A stretch of DNA of 64,000 nucleotides from Adhaeribacter swui (GTDB lineage: Bacteria > Bacteroidota > Bacteroidia > Cytophagales > Hymenobacteraceae): positions 3,602,585 to 3,666,584 of the forward strand of contig NZ_CP055156.1 in the NCBI RefSeq assembly GCF_014217805.1, written 5' to 3'. The translations under genes and the position numbers were made by a program. Positions within the stretch are counted from its first letter, which is position 1; the number at the start of each line of letters is the position of its first letter. This document shows positions 7,713 through 16,520 of the stretch, piece after piece. The notes under the pieces are model-generated. The model had not been told where the DNA came from. It searched no databases and saw nothing but the letters and a program-made list of their open reading frames with translations.

Positions 7713-10700
7713 TTAATTATTTTTAAATTCTACTTTTTTCTTAAATTCTGATTCCCATAATTTTTTATGATCATTAAAAAATTGTTCTAAACCTTCAATA
7801 GGATAATACTCAAAATTGCATATATAAGTAAACTTATCAGGATCAAGAATATTTTTAAATTTAAATTCTAAATGTTGATAATAATATTTTGCACTTAGCT
7901 CTAAACCAATTCTGTAGTGATACTCAAATAATGGGTCATTAATTTTTGTTAGGTATTCACAGAAAAAGTATAAAGCTTCTAAATAATAATATTTTATGTG
8001 ATAAAGATTTTTTAGTGCTTTTTCAAAATGTTGAATCTTTATAATGTGATCTTCAGAAATAAAAGCATACATCAATTCTTTTAATCCTTTTGTATAAGGA
8101 TTTGTTATAACAAGCTTTTTAATATCTTCCTTTTCAAGGAATTTTACTTTAGAAAGAATGTAAGTGCACTGCATTCTTTCTAGGTGTTGTTCAGGAAATA
8201 AAAGATTAATATAATTTTCTAATTCGCTCAAATTCAAGGTTTTTAAAATAAATTCAATTTCAAAATTATAAAAACCTTTTTTTGCCCTTATTGAAGGGGT
8301 AAAGACACCTAAATAATAAAAATGAGTATCTAATAAAAACTCTACTGCTCTATTAGTTACAAAGGACTGAATATAATTAATAGTATAACCTTCCATACTA
8401 TGGATGTATGATATGATATTTCTATATTCTCTTTGGCAATGATCCTCATTTTCAAAAATTCGTTTTTCGATTTCCTCTGGAGGAAAAATATTCCTTAATT
8501 CTTCATATGAACTATTAAAATCTTTAAAATAATATGTGAACCAAGTGCTTATTACATTTAAATAAATATCCGCATTAGGTATATCAGTAAATAGATTCTT
8601 AATATCATTAAGCTTTCTCCGAAATGCATTAATCTGGCTTTCATTCACGATATAGCTCATTATACCATCAATAAAATTTAATAAATGAATTTTATTTGAA
8701 ACTATTGACTTTTCAGAAATCTCAATGTGTGGTAGGTAGTCTAAAACAAGAAGTAAATTATTTTTAATAGAATCGTTTAAGAATAATGCAAATGATGTAG
8801 ACTTTCGAAAGTCAACAAAATCGATGTATTCCAATTGGAAAGTGTTAAAATCATAAGCATCAATATAGTACTTTGCCTTGATATCCTTAGTCCTTTTTAT
8901 AAAATGAAATTCTGCAAATCTTCTGATGATTGGTTGTAGTTGTAAAGTTCCATCATAATTCTCAACTAATGATTTGTCTTGTAGTTGCTTCAATTCTAAA
9001 TCACTTATATTATTAGATGAAGACTTTTGTTTGTTAAACCATTTTTTAAAATTAGTTAAACTTATACCATCTGGAAATAGGTGGAGTAATTCAAAAGCTA
9101 ATTTTTGTTTGGTAGTAAGTTTATGATAAGAATAATTGATTGATTGAAAGATGGAACGAGTTCTTTCTATATTTAAGTCAACATTCTTTTTAAATATAGA
9201 CTCAAATTCTTCACTTGTAGCTTCAAAGAAATGTTCTTTTAATTGATCCCTTAATTCAGAAATGTTTTTGTGTTGGGAATTGGTCTTAGTAACTAATTTA
9301 ATTGCCAATGGGTTATTATTAAGAAGATTTTCTAAAATATCACTTCTTAAAATCTTTTCTTCAGATTCTTTTACATTCCCTTGGTAATTATTTTTAAAAA
9401 GATTTAGGGCATCATCGGTAATTAACGTTCCTAAGGTAAAAATATCCTCAAAATCAACTAAAAGACTTTCTCTAGAAGTAATAACTATGTTTGCATAATC
9501 AGTTGCAAATTCCAATAAAGAAATTACTTTTCTATAATCTTCCTTATTACTCAGATTTGACACAGTTTCAAAATTGTCAAGAATTATTAAGAGGTTAATT
9601 TTTTTAGAGTTTTCAAATAAGTATTCTCTAAAATTTATAATATTTTTTAATTTGAAACCTTTAGTAAGTTCTTCTTCAAAATCGGCATAACTGTTAATGT
9701 TTTCACAAGAAATAAAACTAACTCCAAAGTCAAAATATCCCCTATTATATAATTCATAACCTATTTTTTTTATTAAAGTAGTTTTGCCTAAACCTCCAGA
9801 GCCTTTTATATTTAAAAGTTTATTTGATTCAATGATTTTTAAAATCCTATTTGCAATTATACTTTGCTCTTCAACTCTACCAATAATTGAAATAGATGCT
9901 TTTGGTAAAAATTCTAGGGGGCGTTTGATATCATACAAAGATAAAAATTTAGGTCTCCCTTTTTCAATTTTAAAAGGTAAGGAATCAATATTATAAATGT
10001 TAATTTCTTTTTCTTTAAAACATAAATCGTTATTTCTTAAAGCTTTAAATATTAGCTTATTAATATTTGAAGCTTTATATCCAAGTAAATGAATGATTGA
10101 AAAATCTTGATTAATGTTAATATCTTCATCAGTGACAATTACTCTAATTGTTTTTTCATTTGGAATATTTCTGTCTAACTCTTCAATAGTTATTAATTCA
10201 CTTTTTAAATCTTCTCCTTCTATATATATTTTATTTTTATAGGAACTTGTTATAATAAAAACCAATTCAAAGTCATCTAGTAATTGTAGACTTTTTAGAT
10301 TTAAATAACCTTTATAAATTTCAACTTCTAAATTATCAAAATAAGTAGCTGACTTTGAAAAATTTTGGTTTAATGGAAGATCAACTGGTTCAGGATATAA
10401 GAAGGCAATTTTTGGGGTTCTATTTACTGGATACTTAGTCGTTAAGCCTTCAAGTTGATGGATGTTTTTAAACCTTTCATTTTTTATTACCAACATCTTT
10501 TCTATAAAGGAATTTATTTCTTTATAATCAGAAATATGGATGGGTTTAATATAGGGAAGAGAATCGAAATTTTTAGGAGTTGTTGTGAGAAGATAATGTT
10601 TATTATAACCTTCAAAAATTTTATTTAGATTATTAAAAACTAAATTTACATAAGGGTCATTAAATCCAAATCCAATAAATAAAATTGTGTTATTTATAAA

Positions 10701-11267
10701 TAAATCTTTTAATTTTAAAATAGCAGCATTTTCACTAGAATAAAGATTCAAATAATCAGAATGAAATAATATACATTTTGATGCATCAGATTTGGCACAT
10801 CCATGAAGTTTAAAAATGAATTTTTTTTCATTTTTAATTTCATTTATATTAAATGGTGAATTGTATAAAACAGTTGAAATTGTATTATCTGTTTTCTCAA
10901 AAGCATTATCATAATTTGTAGTTATTATCTTACTTGTCAGAGCCAATATCTTTTTGTGCAATGAAAAATCGTTTTCGGATTTTAAAACAAAATTCTCTTT
11001 TAAGTATTTGTGTATAATATCTTTTTCATTTTTTAATTTTTCAAGTACCTCAATTGGGTCTAATAATTTTTGTTCAAGAATGGGAATAAAAAGCTTTAAC
11101 TTTTCATCATTTATTTCTTTTATAACATCAATAACTAAGTTATTCCAGTCAGGTAAATTAAATATTTTTGATAATCCAGACCCTACAAAAATTATTAATT
11201 TATCATTTTTTATTGCACTTGTAATATTAGCTTCAATGGTTATATTTTTAGGTTCTTGTATTTCCAT
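7713..11267 (-). CDS. SIR2 + NB-ARC-type STAND ATPase, Avs5-like candidate anti-phage protein
   Basis: Seen: 1184 residues. An N-terminal SIR2-like domain (about 10-265) has the NAD-site motifs GSGLS (29-33), TTNYD (116-120), LHG with the presumed catalytic H155, and GFGFNDP (199-205). A Rossmann-like middle segment covers about 285-440. A STAND ATPase follows with Walker A GSGGLGKTT (489-497), Walker B LLIILDN (559-565), TSRE sensor (597-600) and a GLPL-like NNNPLAIKL near 657. The C-terminal 420 or so residues are helix-rich and unrecognised. Known: SIR2-STAND proteins (Avs5/AVAST type V) sense phage proteins and deplete NAD, and stand-alone bacterial SIR2 domains act as NADases in Thoeris, DSR and related systems. 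Inferred: this is a one-gene abortive-infection system, larger than described Avs5. Composition is far more AT-rich than all neighbours, and the gene sits between galM and a broken hrpB, so it was probably acquired horizontally. ATG start at 11267; no partner gene. Confidence 0.88.
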   Translation of the reverse strand: MEIQEPKNITIEANITSAIKNDKLIIFVGSGLSKIFNLPDWNNLVIDVIKEINDEKLKLFIPILEQKLLDPIEVLEKLKNEKDIIHKYLKENFVLKSENDFSLHKKILALTSKIITTNYDNAFEKTDNTISTVLYNSPFNINEIKNEKKFIFKLHGCAKSDASKCILFHSDYLNLYSSENAAILKLKDLFINNTILFIGFGFNDPYVNLVFNNLNKIFEGYNKHYLLTTTPKNFDSLPYIKPIHISDYKEINSFIEKMLVIKNERFKNIHQLEGLTTKYPVNRTPKIAFLYPEPVDLPLNQNFSKSATYFDNLEVEIYKGYLNLKSLQLLDDFELVFIITSSYKNKIYIEGEDLKSELITIEELDRNIPNEKTIRVIVTDEDININQDFSIIHLLGYKASNINKLIFKALRNNDLCFKEKEINIYNIDSLPFKIEKGRPKFLSLYDIKRPLEFLPKASISIIGRVEEQSIIANRILKIIESNKLLNIKGSGGLGKTTLIKKIGYELYNRGYFDFGVSFISCENINSYADFEEELTKGFKLKNIINFREYLFENSKKINLLIILDNFETVSNLSNKEDYRKVISLLEFATDYANIVITSRESLLVDFEDIFTLGTLITDDALNLFKNNYQGNVKESEEKILRSDILENLLNNNPLAIKLVTKTNSQHKNISELRDQLKEHFFEATSEEFESIFKKNVDLNIERTRSIFQSINYSYHKLTTKQKLAFELLHLFPDGISLTNFKKWFNKQKSSSNNISDLELKQLQDKSLVENYDGTLQLQPIIRRFAEFHFIKRTKDIKAKYYIDAYDFNTFQLEYIDFVDFRKSTSFALFLNDSIKNNLLLVLDYLPHIEISEKSIVSNKIHLLNFIDGIMSYIVNESQINAFRRKLNDIKNLFTDIPNADIYLNVISTWFTYYFKDFNSSYEELRNIFPPEEIEKRIFENEDHCQREYRNIISYIHSMEGYTINYIQSFVTNRAVEFLLDTHFYYLGVFTPSIRAKKGFYNFEIEFILKTLNLSELENYINLLFPEQHLERMQCTYILSKVKFLEKEDIKKLVITNPYTKGLKELMYAFISEDHIIKIQHFEKALKNLYHIKYYYLEALYFFCEYLTKINDPLFEYHYRIGLELSAKYYYQHLEFKFKNILDPDKFTYICNFEYYPIEGLEQFFNDHKKLWESEFKKKVEFKNN

Positions 11268-11296
11268 TTTGAATTAAAAGAAGTAAATAGTGAGTT

Positions 11297-11538
11297 TAAT
11301 TAGTAATTTAAATTTTGGCTGTGGTTTAAAATGTATGATGGTGCTAAAACATTGATTTATAAAAAGTTTTGATCAACATTCTATTTAAAAGATTTTCATA
11401 ATCACAATAATTTAAGACACTTTAATGCTCATTTAAGCATACTTTATTAGAAAGCAGTCCTGCAAGAATTTAATGCTGCTTTTAAAGTATTTATCCATCA
11501 TACATTTTAAACCACAACCTAAATTTAATTACCTATTA
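11297..11538. repeat. Long imperfect inverted repeat (MITE-like) upstream of the SIR2-STAND gene
   Basis: The left arm (11297-11341) and right arm (11495-11538) are near-perfect reverse complements over about 44 bases. The innermost 21 bases (11321-11341 and 11495-11515) match exactly, and the outer part has about five mismatches and one gap. The 153 bases between have no ORF. The element starts 30 bases upstream of the SIR2-STAND start codon, so it probably overlaps that gene's promoter. It could be a small non-autonomous mobile element, an island end, or a regulatory hairpin. No target-site duplication is visible. Confidence 0.6.
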
Positions 11539-11631
11539 TTATGTATATTGATCCTTTAGTATATTTCTAAGTTATAATTTAAATTTATTTACCGAACTTT
11601 CAAAATAACATTTCAAAGTTTAAATATTTAT

Positions 11632-11976
11632 TTGTACTCTTTCAATCCCTTCACCATAGACTTACCCGTTCGCGAAATAATCCCGGACTTACAAACCCAA
11701 CTCGCTGCCCAGAACACACTAATCGTACAAGCCCCACCGGGCGCCGGTAAAAGTACCTTGTTGCCTCTGGCTTTGTTAGACGAGCCTTGGCTAGCCAATC
11801 AGAAAATAATTATGCTGGAGCCCCGGCGCTTAGCCGCCCGCACCATTGCCGAACGCTTGGCTTTTTTGCTGGGCGAAGAAGTGGGGCAATTTGTTGTCTA
11901 TTACCCATGCTTCGAAAATGGCACTCTCGATAAACCCAGCCTGAGAATAACAACTACCGGTATTTTGCTGCAGTAA
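11632..11976 (+). pseudogene. Remnant of ATP-dependent helicase HrpB (N-terminal fragment)
   Basis: The 114-residue frame matches the first part of the DEAH-box helicase HrpB: FTIDLPVREIIPDLQ, Walker A motif PPGAGKST, then MLEPRRLAARTIAERLAFLLGEEVGQ (motif Ia region). After GQ the match degrades (YYPCFENG, where the family has YRIRFEN) and stops at GILLQ. Full-length HrpB is about 820 residues, so roughly 700 residues, including the DEAH motif, are missing. The frame opens only with a TTG; the usual ATG is absent. Both ends are damaged. It directly abuts the inverted repeat beside the SIR2-STAND gene, which suggests the island arrived in or replaced most of hrpB. Confidence 0.8.
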
Positions 11977-12024
11977 TCTGGTTGAGGAGCTTCTAGGATC
12001 AATAAGAAATCGCTTCGTAGTTTA

Positions 12025-12052
12025 ATAACAAAAATTTAACAATTTCTTAACA
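12025..12052 (+). promoter_or_regulatory. Pho-box-like direct repeats
   Basis: TTTAACA (12035-12041) and CTTAACA (12046-12052) form a direct repeat with an 11-base period, and a weaker third copy (ATAACA, 12025-12030) keeps the same phase. The layout resembles the PhoB/SphR boxes built from CTTAAC-type repeats. It ends 43 bases upstream of a TAnnTTTG promoter element in front of a phosphate-selective porin gene, so phosphate-limitation control is a reasonable inference. Confidence 0.5.
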
Positions 12053-12095
12053 GGCCGGGAGGTTCTGTAATTCCGGTAAACTGATGGGGATTCTC

Positions 12096-12103
12096 TACTT
12101 TTG
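12096..12103 (+). promoter_or_regulatory. Bacteroidota promoter -7 element
   Basis: TACTTTTG matches the Bacteroidota TAnnTTTG element, 72 bases upstream of the porin start codon. The upstream -33 element is not clear, which is common for activator-dependent promoters. Confidence 0.5.
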
Positions 12104-12174
12104 TGAAATTTTAAAGTTTTAGCGTTCTCTCCAACCTCCACCCGCGCAAACTTTAAAACTAAAGAGACTAAAAT

Positions 12175-13554
12175 ATGAGACTAAATTTTTGCCGACCCCT
12201 ACGCCATAGGGGCCAGTGGGGCTATGTATTTACTTTTTTATTGGCAAACGCCTTTGGCTTTCAGGCCCTGGCCCAGCAAAGTACCCCCGATTCTACTATT
12301 TCGCGCGGCGAAGGAATCTATTCTGTACTTAAAAAATTCGAAAATTTAAAATTTAGCGGCTACATACAACCCCAGTTTCAACTGGCGCAAAGTGCGGGTG
12401 CCCCTAATTTTGCCGGAGGTAACTTCGCCGAAAATTCAAATAACCGGTTTATGTTGCGGCGGGGCCGGATTTTATTGGGCTATACCCGCTATTTTAAAGA
12501 CGAACTGCCTTCGGTATCTTTTGTTTTTCAGTTTGATGTAACCGAACGCGGCGTGCAAATCCGCGACTTCTTCGGCAAAATCTACGAAAACAAGTTTAGC
12601 AAATTTCATTTAACCACCGGTATGTATCCCCGGCCTTTTGGTTTTGAAGTAAACTACCCCTCGGCCATCCGGGAAGCGCCGGAACGGGGCCGCATGTCGC
12701 AAATTTTGTTTCGCACCGAACGGGATTTGGGGGTGATGCTCAGTTTTGAACCCCAGCGTAAAGAGGATGCTTTAAAAAATTTGAAAATTGAGGCCGGGTT
12801 GTTTAATGGTACCGGGGTAGCCGCTCCAACCGACTACGACAGCCATAAAGATTTTATCGGCCGCGTATCCCTTAAACCCACCAGTATAGCCAAAAAGTTA
12901 ACTTTATCCGGCAGTGTTTCGCACTACAACGGCGGCATGCGCCAGTTCGGGAAACAAATTTACCGCTTAACCCAAACTTCCGGGGGGCCTGCTTTTCAGG
13001 TAGATTCTTCGGAAAGTAACATTGGTAAAATAGCTACCCGCCGGTACTACGGGGCCGATGCGCAATTAAAGATTTTAAATAAATGGGGTACCACCGAGTT
13101 GCGCGGCGAATTTATTACGGGCCGGCAGCCCGGCCTGGCCACTACCTCCGAAGTGCCGCTCACCGAGCCTACCACCGACCAGGTGATGCTGGTAAATAAT
13201 TTGCCCTTTTCGCGTAAAGTGGCTTTGCCGGTTTACCATCGTAAATTTAATGGCGCTTACTTTTATCTGGTTCAGGATATTAAAACCAACCGCGACCAAA
13301 TTGTAGTAAAGTATGATTGGTACGACCCCAACCAGGAAGTAAAAAACCATGAAATTGGCCGCCCGGGTTCCAACACCACCGAAGCTGATATTAAATTCAG
13401 CACTTTGGGTGGGGGGTACATTCATAATTTTACCAACAACGTGCGCTTTACGGTGTGGTACGATTGGGTTAAAAACCGTTCCACGCAACTCCCCAAATAT
13501 GCCAGCGATTACAAAGACAATATCTTAACCATCCGGGTAATGTATAGGTTTTAA
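12175..13554 (+). CDS. Phosphate-selective porin (OprO/OprP family)
   Basis: An outer-membrane beta-barrel for uptake of phosphate or polyphosphate. The 459-residue protein has a signal peptide (about 1-33, ending near ALAQQ), a short linker, then a continuous barrel. Typical elements are FSGYIQPQFQL, the strand RFMLRRGRILLGY, FQFDVTERGVQIRDFF and MYPRPFGFEVNYPS. It ends in the barrel signature ILTIRVMYRF with a C-terminal aromatic. The putative Pho-box and the promoter upstream support phosphate control. It appears monocistronic, because a palindromic repeat and a convergent gene follow. Confidence 0.9.
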   Translation: MRLNFCRPLRHRGQWGYVFTFLLANAFGFQALAQQSTPDSTISRGEGIYSVLKKFENLKFSGYIQPQFQLAQSAGAPNFAGGNFAENSNNRFMLRRGRILLGYTRYFKDELPSVSFVFQFDVTERGVQIRDFFGKIYENKFSKFHLTTGMYPRPFGFEVNYPSAIREAPERGRMSQILFRTERDLGVMLSFEPQRKEDALKNLKIEAGLFNGTGVAAPTDYDSHKDFIGRVSLKPTSIAKKLTLSGSVSHYNGGMRQFGKQIYRLTQTSGGPAFQVDSSESNIGKIATRRYYGADAQLKILNKWGTTELRGEFITGRQPGLATTSEVPLTEPTTDQVMLVNNLPFSRKVALPVYHRKFNGAYFYLVQDIKTNRDQIVVKYDWYDPNQEVKNHEIGRPGSNTTEADIKFSTLGGGYIHNFTNNVRFTVWYDWVKNRSTQLPKYASDYKDNILTIRVMYRF

Positions 13555-13555
13555 G

Positions 13556-13632
13556 CAGGTATCAGGTATCAGGTATCAGGTATCAGGATTCTTTATTCTT
13601 GCTACCTGATACTTACTACCTGATACTTGCTA
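13556..13632. repeat. Short tandem and inverted repeats between convergent genes
   Basis: Four tandem copies of a GTATCAG-type heptamer are followed by two inverted copies (CTACCTGATACTT) within 77 bases. The arrangement can fold into a long hairpin and lies exactly between the convergent porin and sugar dehydrogenase genes, so it may act as a bidirectional terminator. Copy number in such repeats is often variable between strains. Confidence 0.7.
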
Positions 13633-13636
13633 CTGA

Positions 13637-16255
13637 TTACTCCAAGATTATGCGCTCCGAAATTTCTTGTTTTCCTTGCTGCATTTTTAAAATATATAGC
13701 CCTTTCGGAAAGTTTGCTACCGGAATTCGGAAAGATTGATTCTTTGGATTTTGGTTATCACGGGTAGTAGAAAACACCGGTGTCCCTTGATTATTGTATA
13801 GGGTCAGGGTACAATTCGCGCTCGGGGTAGCTGGCAGCTCCACCTGTAAATAAGATTTGGCCGGGTTAGGGTATATCCGTAAGTCCACTACAGAAACATT
13901 GCTGCTCGGGGTAACTTCCAGGTAATCCAGGTCGGGGCCCATAGTGCCGGTAGAGGTTAGCCGCACTTTGTTAATTCCAGCTTTTAAATCTATGCTTACA
14001 CTTTTACTCGCCCAGTTGGTCCATTGTCCGGTGGCGGTAAACGGAAAAGCGGAAGAAATTAGCGTTCCGTTGGCTGCTAAACGTAAGGTTCGGGTACCGC
14101 TAAGCAAGGCGTACCGGAAACTTAAATTATAAATTCCGGCTGTTGGAGCCTGAATGGTCCATTCGATGTATTCGCCCGATAGTTTATTGTAATCGGCATA
14201 GCCTGTGCCACTGTATCCACCATGACCTGTCGCGACTATTACTCCTTGTAAATAGGCATTTTCGGCCTCTAAACGCATAGTAGTAGTGTTCGATTCGCGG
14301 TAAACGGCGGTATAGGTAGTGTTTTCCTTGGGAGTAGAAATGGTCTGGGTTGCGGTGCCCCCGTGCAGCCATTTTTCAAACACGTAGGTTTTCCCGTTTA
14401 GCGTTTGGTTAGCCACCGGGCCAATACTTCTTTCCAGGCCTACTACGCTGTTTACCGAAAAAGGCGCGTTTATTGGTTGGCCATCCAGGGTAACTTTAAG
14501 GCCAGCGGGTTGAGTAACCAACGAAATAGTAGCTAAGTACGGGTAAATATCGCGGTAAGTAGTATGGGTTAATCCTTTAGAATCTTTCACGGTTAACAAT
14601 AGCCGGTACCAAACGTTAGGAGATACTTCGCCGCTGGTAGGAATGGTAAAAGAACCACTTTTTACCCCGGCAGCTACGGGCGGACCATCGTGGTGGTGGG
14701 TGTCGTGGTGAAAATCCACGGACCAGGAAAAAGCGCTCGCGGGCAAAGTACCATCTTCAACGTCCGTACCTTCCCCCGAAAAAGAAATAGCATCGCCGGC
14801 CCGGTAAAAAGATTTTTCGGCTGGCGTAATAATTTGGGCTACCGGTGGATTGTTAAAACCGGTAACTATTAAGGCCACGCTGTTGCTGGTAGCGCTACCC
14901 GCTGAATTTTTTACCACCACCCGGTAATTGCCGGCATCGGCGGCTTTGGTGCTGGCAATGGTGTAAGTGGCTTGGGTAGCGCCGCTAATGTTTGCGTTAT
15001 TTTTTTGCCATTGGTAGGTAAATGGGGTTTTACCCGAAACGGCCACGCTAAAAGTAGCGGATTGCCCCGCGGTAACAGTAAGCGAAACGGGTTGCTGCAC
15101 AATTTTGGGAGCCGAGTTGGTGGTATAAATAATTTTAAAAATGGCGTTGGCGCTGCGTTCCAGGTAATACAAATTACCATCTGTACCTACTGTTAAACCC
15201 AAGGCGTAATAGCCCAGGTTAGTGGCAAAAGATTCCCGCTTGGGGGTAGCGCCGCTTAGGTCTAACACGTTAATCCATTTGCTGCATAAATCCTGGTAAA
15301 AATAGCGGCCCTGGTAGGCAGCCGGGTAGTTGGTGGTAGTGGGGTTAAAAAATACGCCGCCGGTTATGGCGCAGCCCGTACCATCTACGGTGCCGTAGGC
15401 GTGTTTGTACGTGTAAAACGGGTTATCGTACTGCGGATCGGTACTAACTCCTTCGGCGGCCGGCCAGCCAAAGTTTTTACCCCCAGTGGTAGCATCGTTA
15501 ATTTCTTCCCAGGCATACTGGCCCACATCGTTCACGAATATGCGGCCGGTGCCGGGCTGTACCGCAAAAGTGTAAGGGTTGCGCAACCCGGAAGCCCAGA
15601 TTCGTTTGCGCTGCTCCGAGCCGGTTGTATACGGATTGCCCGCCGGTACCGAACCATTCGGGTTAATGCGCAATAGTTTACCGTGGTAGGTATTTAAATC
15701 CTGCGATTGGGCCGGGTTCGCATTTTCGCCAATGGCTACGTATAATTTCCCGTCTTTCCCAAAATGCATGGCGCCGCCGTTGTGGTTGCTCGCCGAACTA
15801 AGCGGGTCTAAATCCAAAACAACCACCTCACTGCCAGCTACTACTACATCGCCGTTGGCGGTAAACCGGCTAATGCGGTTGCGGGTAGAATTGGCTAAGG
15901 TATAGTAAACGTACAGGTATTTATTGCTGGCGAAATTCGGGTCGAAAACTAAACCGATTAAACCTCTTTCCCCGTTCGAATCTACTTTTAATTTTAGGAA
16001 CGGAGTGGTTAGCAGCTTGTTATTTTTAATAACGCGTAAAGTGCCATCCTGCTGGGCAACAAACAAGCGGCCATCCGGGGCAAAAGCCAAAGCCGTGGGT
16101 TTAGCAATGCCGCTGGCCACTTGCACCCGGCTAAAGCCGGCCGGTAAAGTTTGCGCCTGGCTGCTGAAGCAGGAAAGTAATAGGTAAAATAATAATCCTG
16201 AAAAGAATCCACGTTTTTTGCCATAAACCAAGGCTTGGAGTAAAGTAATTACCAT
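13637..16255 (-). CDS. Secreted PQQ-type sugar (sorbosone/glucose) dehydrogenase with Ig, CBM6 and T9SS domains
   Basis: An 872-residue exported oxidoreductase. Order of domains: signal peptide (about 1-34, ending SSQA); a GSDH beta-propeller (about 38-375) with LAFAPDGRLFVAQQDG, GLIGLVFDPNF, ASNHNGGAMHFGKDGKLYV and GLRNPYTFAVQP; an Ig-like domain (about 383-465) with YQWQKN and DAGNYRVVV; a PKD-like segment rich in histidine (HHDTHHHDGPP, near 520); a stalk; a carbohydrate-binding CBM6-type jelly roll (about 655-790, starting MRLEAENA); and a type IX secretion sorting domain (about 795-872) with YPNPAKSYLQVEL and KGLYILKM. It would be secreted by T9SS and oxidise sugars at the surface using PQQ. 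Which sugar is unknown. Confidence 0.9.
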   Translation of the reverse strand: MVITLLQALVYGKKRGFFSGLLFYLLLSCFSSQAQTLPAGFSRVQVASGIAKPTALAFAPDGRLFVAQQDGTLRVIKNNKLLTTPFLKLKVDSNGERGLIGLVFDPNFASNKYLYVYYTLANSTRNRISRFTANGDVVVAGSEVVVLDLDPLSSASNHNGGAMHFGKDGKLYVAIGENANPAQSQDLNTYHGKLLRINPNGSVPAGNPYTTGSEQRKRIWASGLRNPYTFAVQPGTGRIFVNDVGQYAWEEINDATTGGKNFGWPAAEGVSTDPQYDNPFYTYKHAYGTVDGTGCAITGGVFFNPTTTNYPAAYQGRYFYQDLCSKWINVLDLSGATPKRESFATNLGYYALGLTVGTDGNLYYLERSANAIFKIIYTTNSAPKIVQQPVSLTVTAGQSATFSVAVSGKTPFTYQWQKNNANISGATQATYTIASTKAADAGNYRVVVKNSAGSATSNSVALIVTGFNNPPVAQIITPAEKSFYRAGDAISFSGEGTDVEDGTLPASAFSWSVDFHHDTHHHDGPPVAAGVKSGSFTIPTSGEVSPNVWYRLLLTVKDSKGLTHTTYRDIYPYLATISLVTQPAGLKVTLDGQPINAPFSVNSVVGLERSIGPVANQTLNGKTYVFEKWLHGGTATQTISTPKENTTYTAVYRESNTTTMRLEAENAYLQGVIVATGHGGYSGTGYADYNKLSGEYIEWTIQAPTAGIYNLSFRYALLSGTRTLRLAANGTLISSAFPFTATGQWTNWASKSVSIDLKAGINKVRLTSTGTMGPDLDYLEVTPSSNVSVVDLRIYPNPAKSYLQVELPATPSANCTLTLYNNQGTPVFSTTRDNQNPKNQSFRIPVANFPKGLYILKMQQGKQEISERIILE

Positions 16256-16520
16256 AAACAGCTTAAGCGATTAGTAAGAAATACATTTAACATCCGGTGG
16301 TATGTACCGGATAAGTCATCAGCAATGAGCCCTACTATAAAAATTTAAAATTAGGGCGCCGGGAAGTGCTAGCATTCAGAAATTTTAAAAAATAGCAAAT
16401 AGGCTGCTGCTAAAACTTGATTTTTAGCTAATTCTAAAATTTCGGGTGATGTAATCTGATGTACTGTAAACGCGCAGTAAAAAAAGAAAATCGTTGAGCT
16501 ATACTACGAATTAAATACTG

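Noticed and set aside
13556-13632. Tandem heptamer array considered as a CRISPR fragment
   Set aside because: Units are 7-8 bases with no spacers, and the second half is inverted; it is a palindromic repeat between convergent genes.
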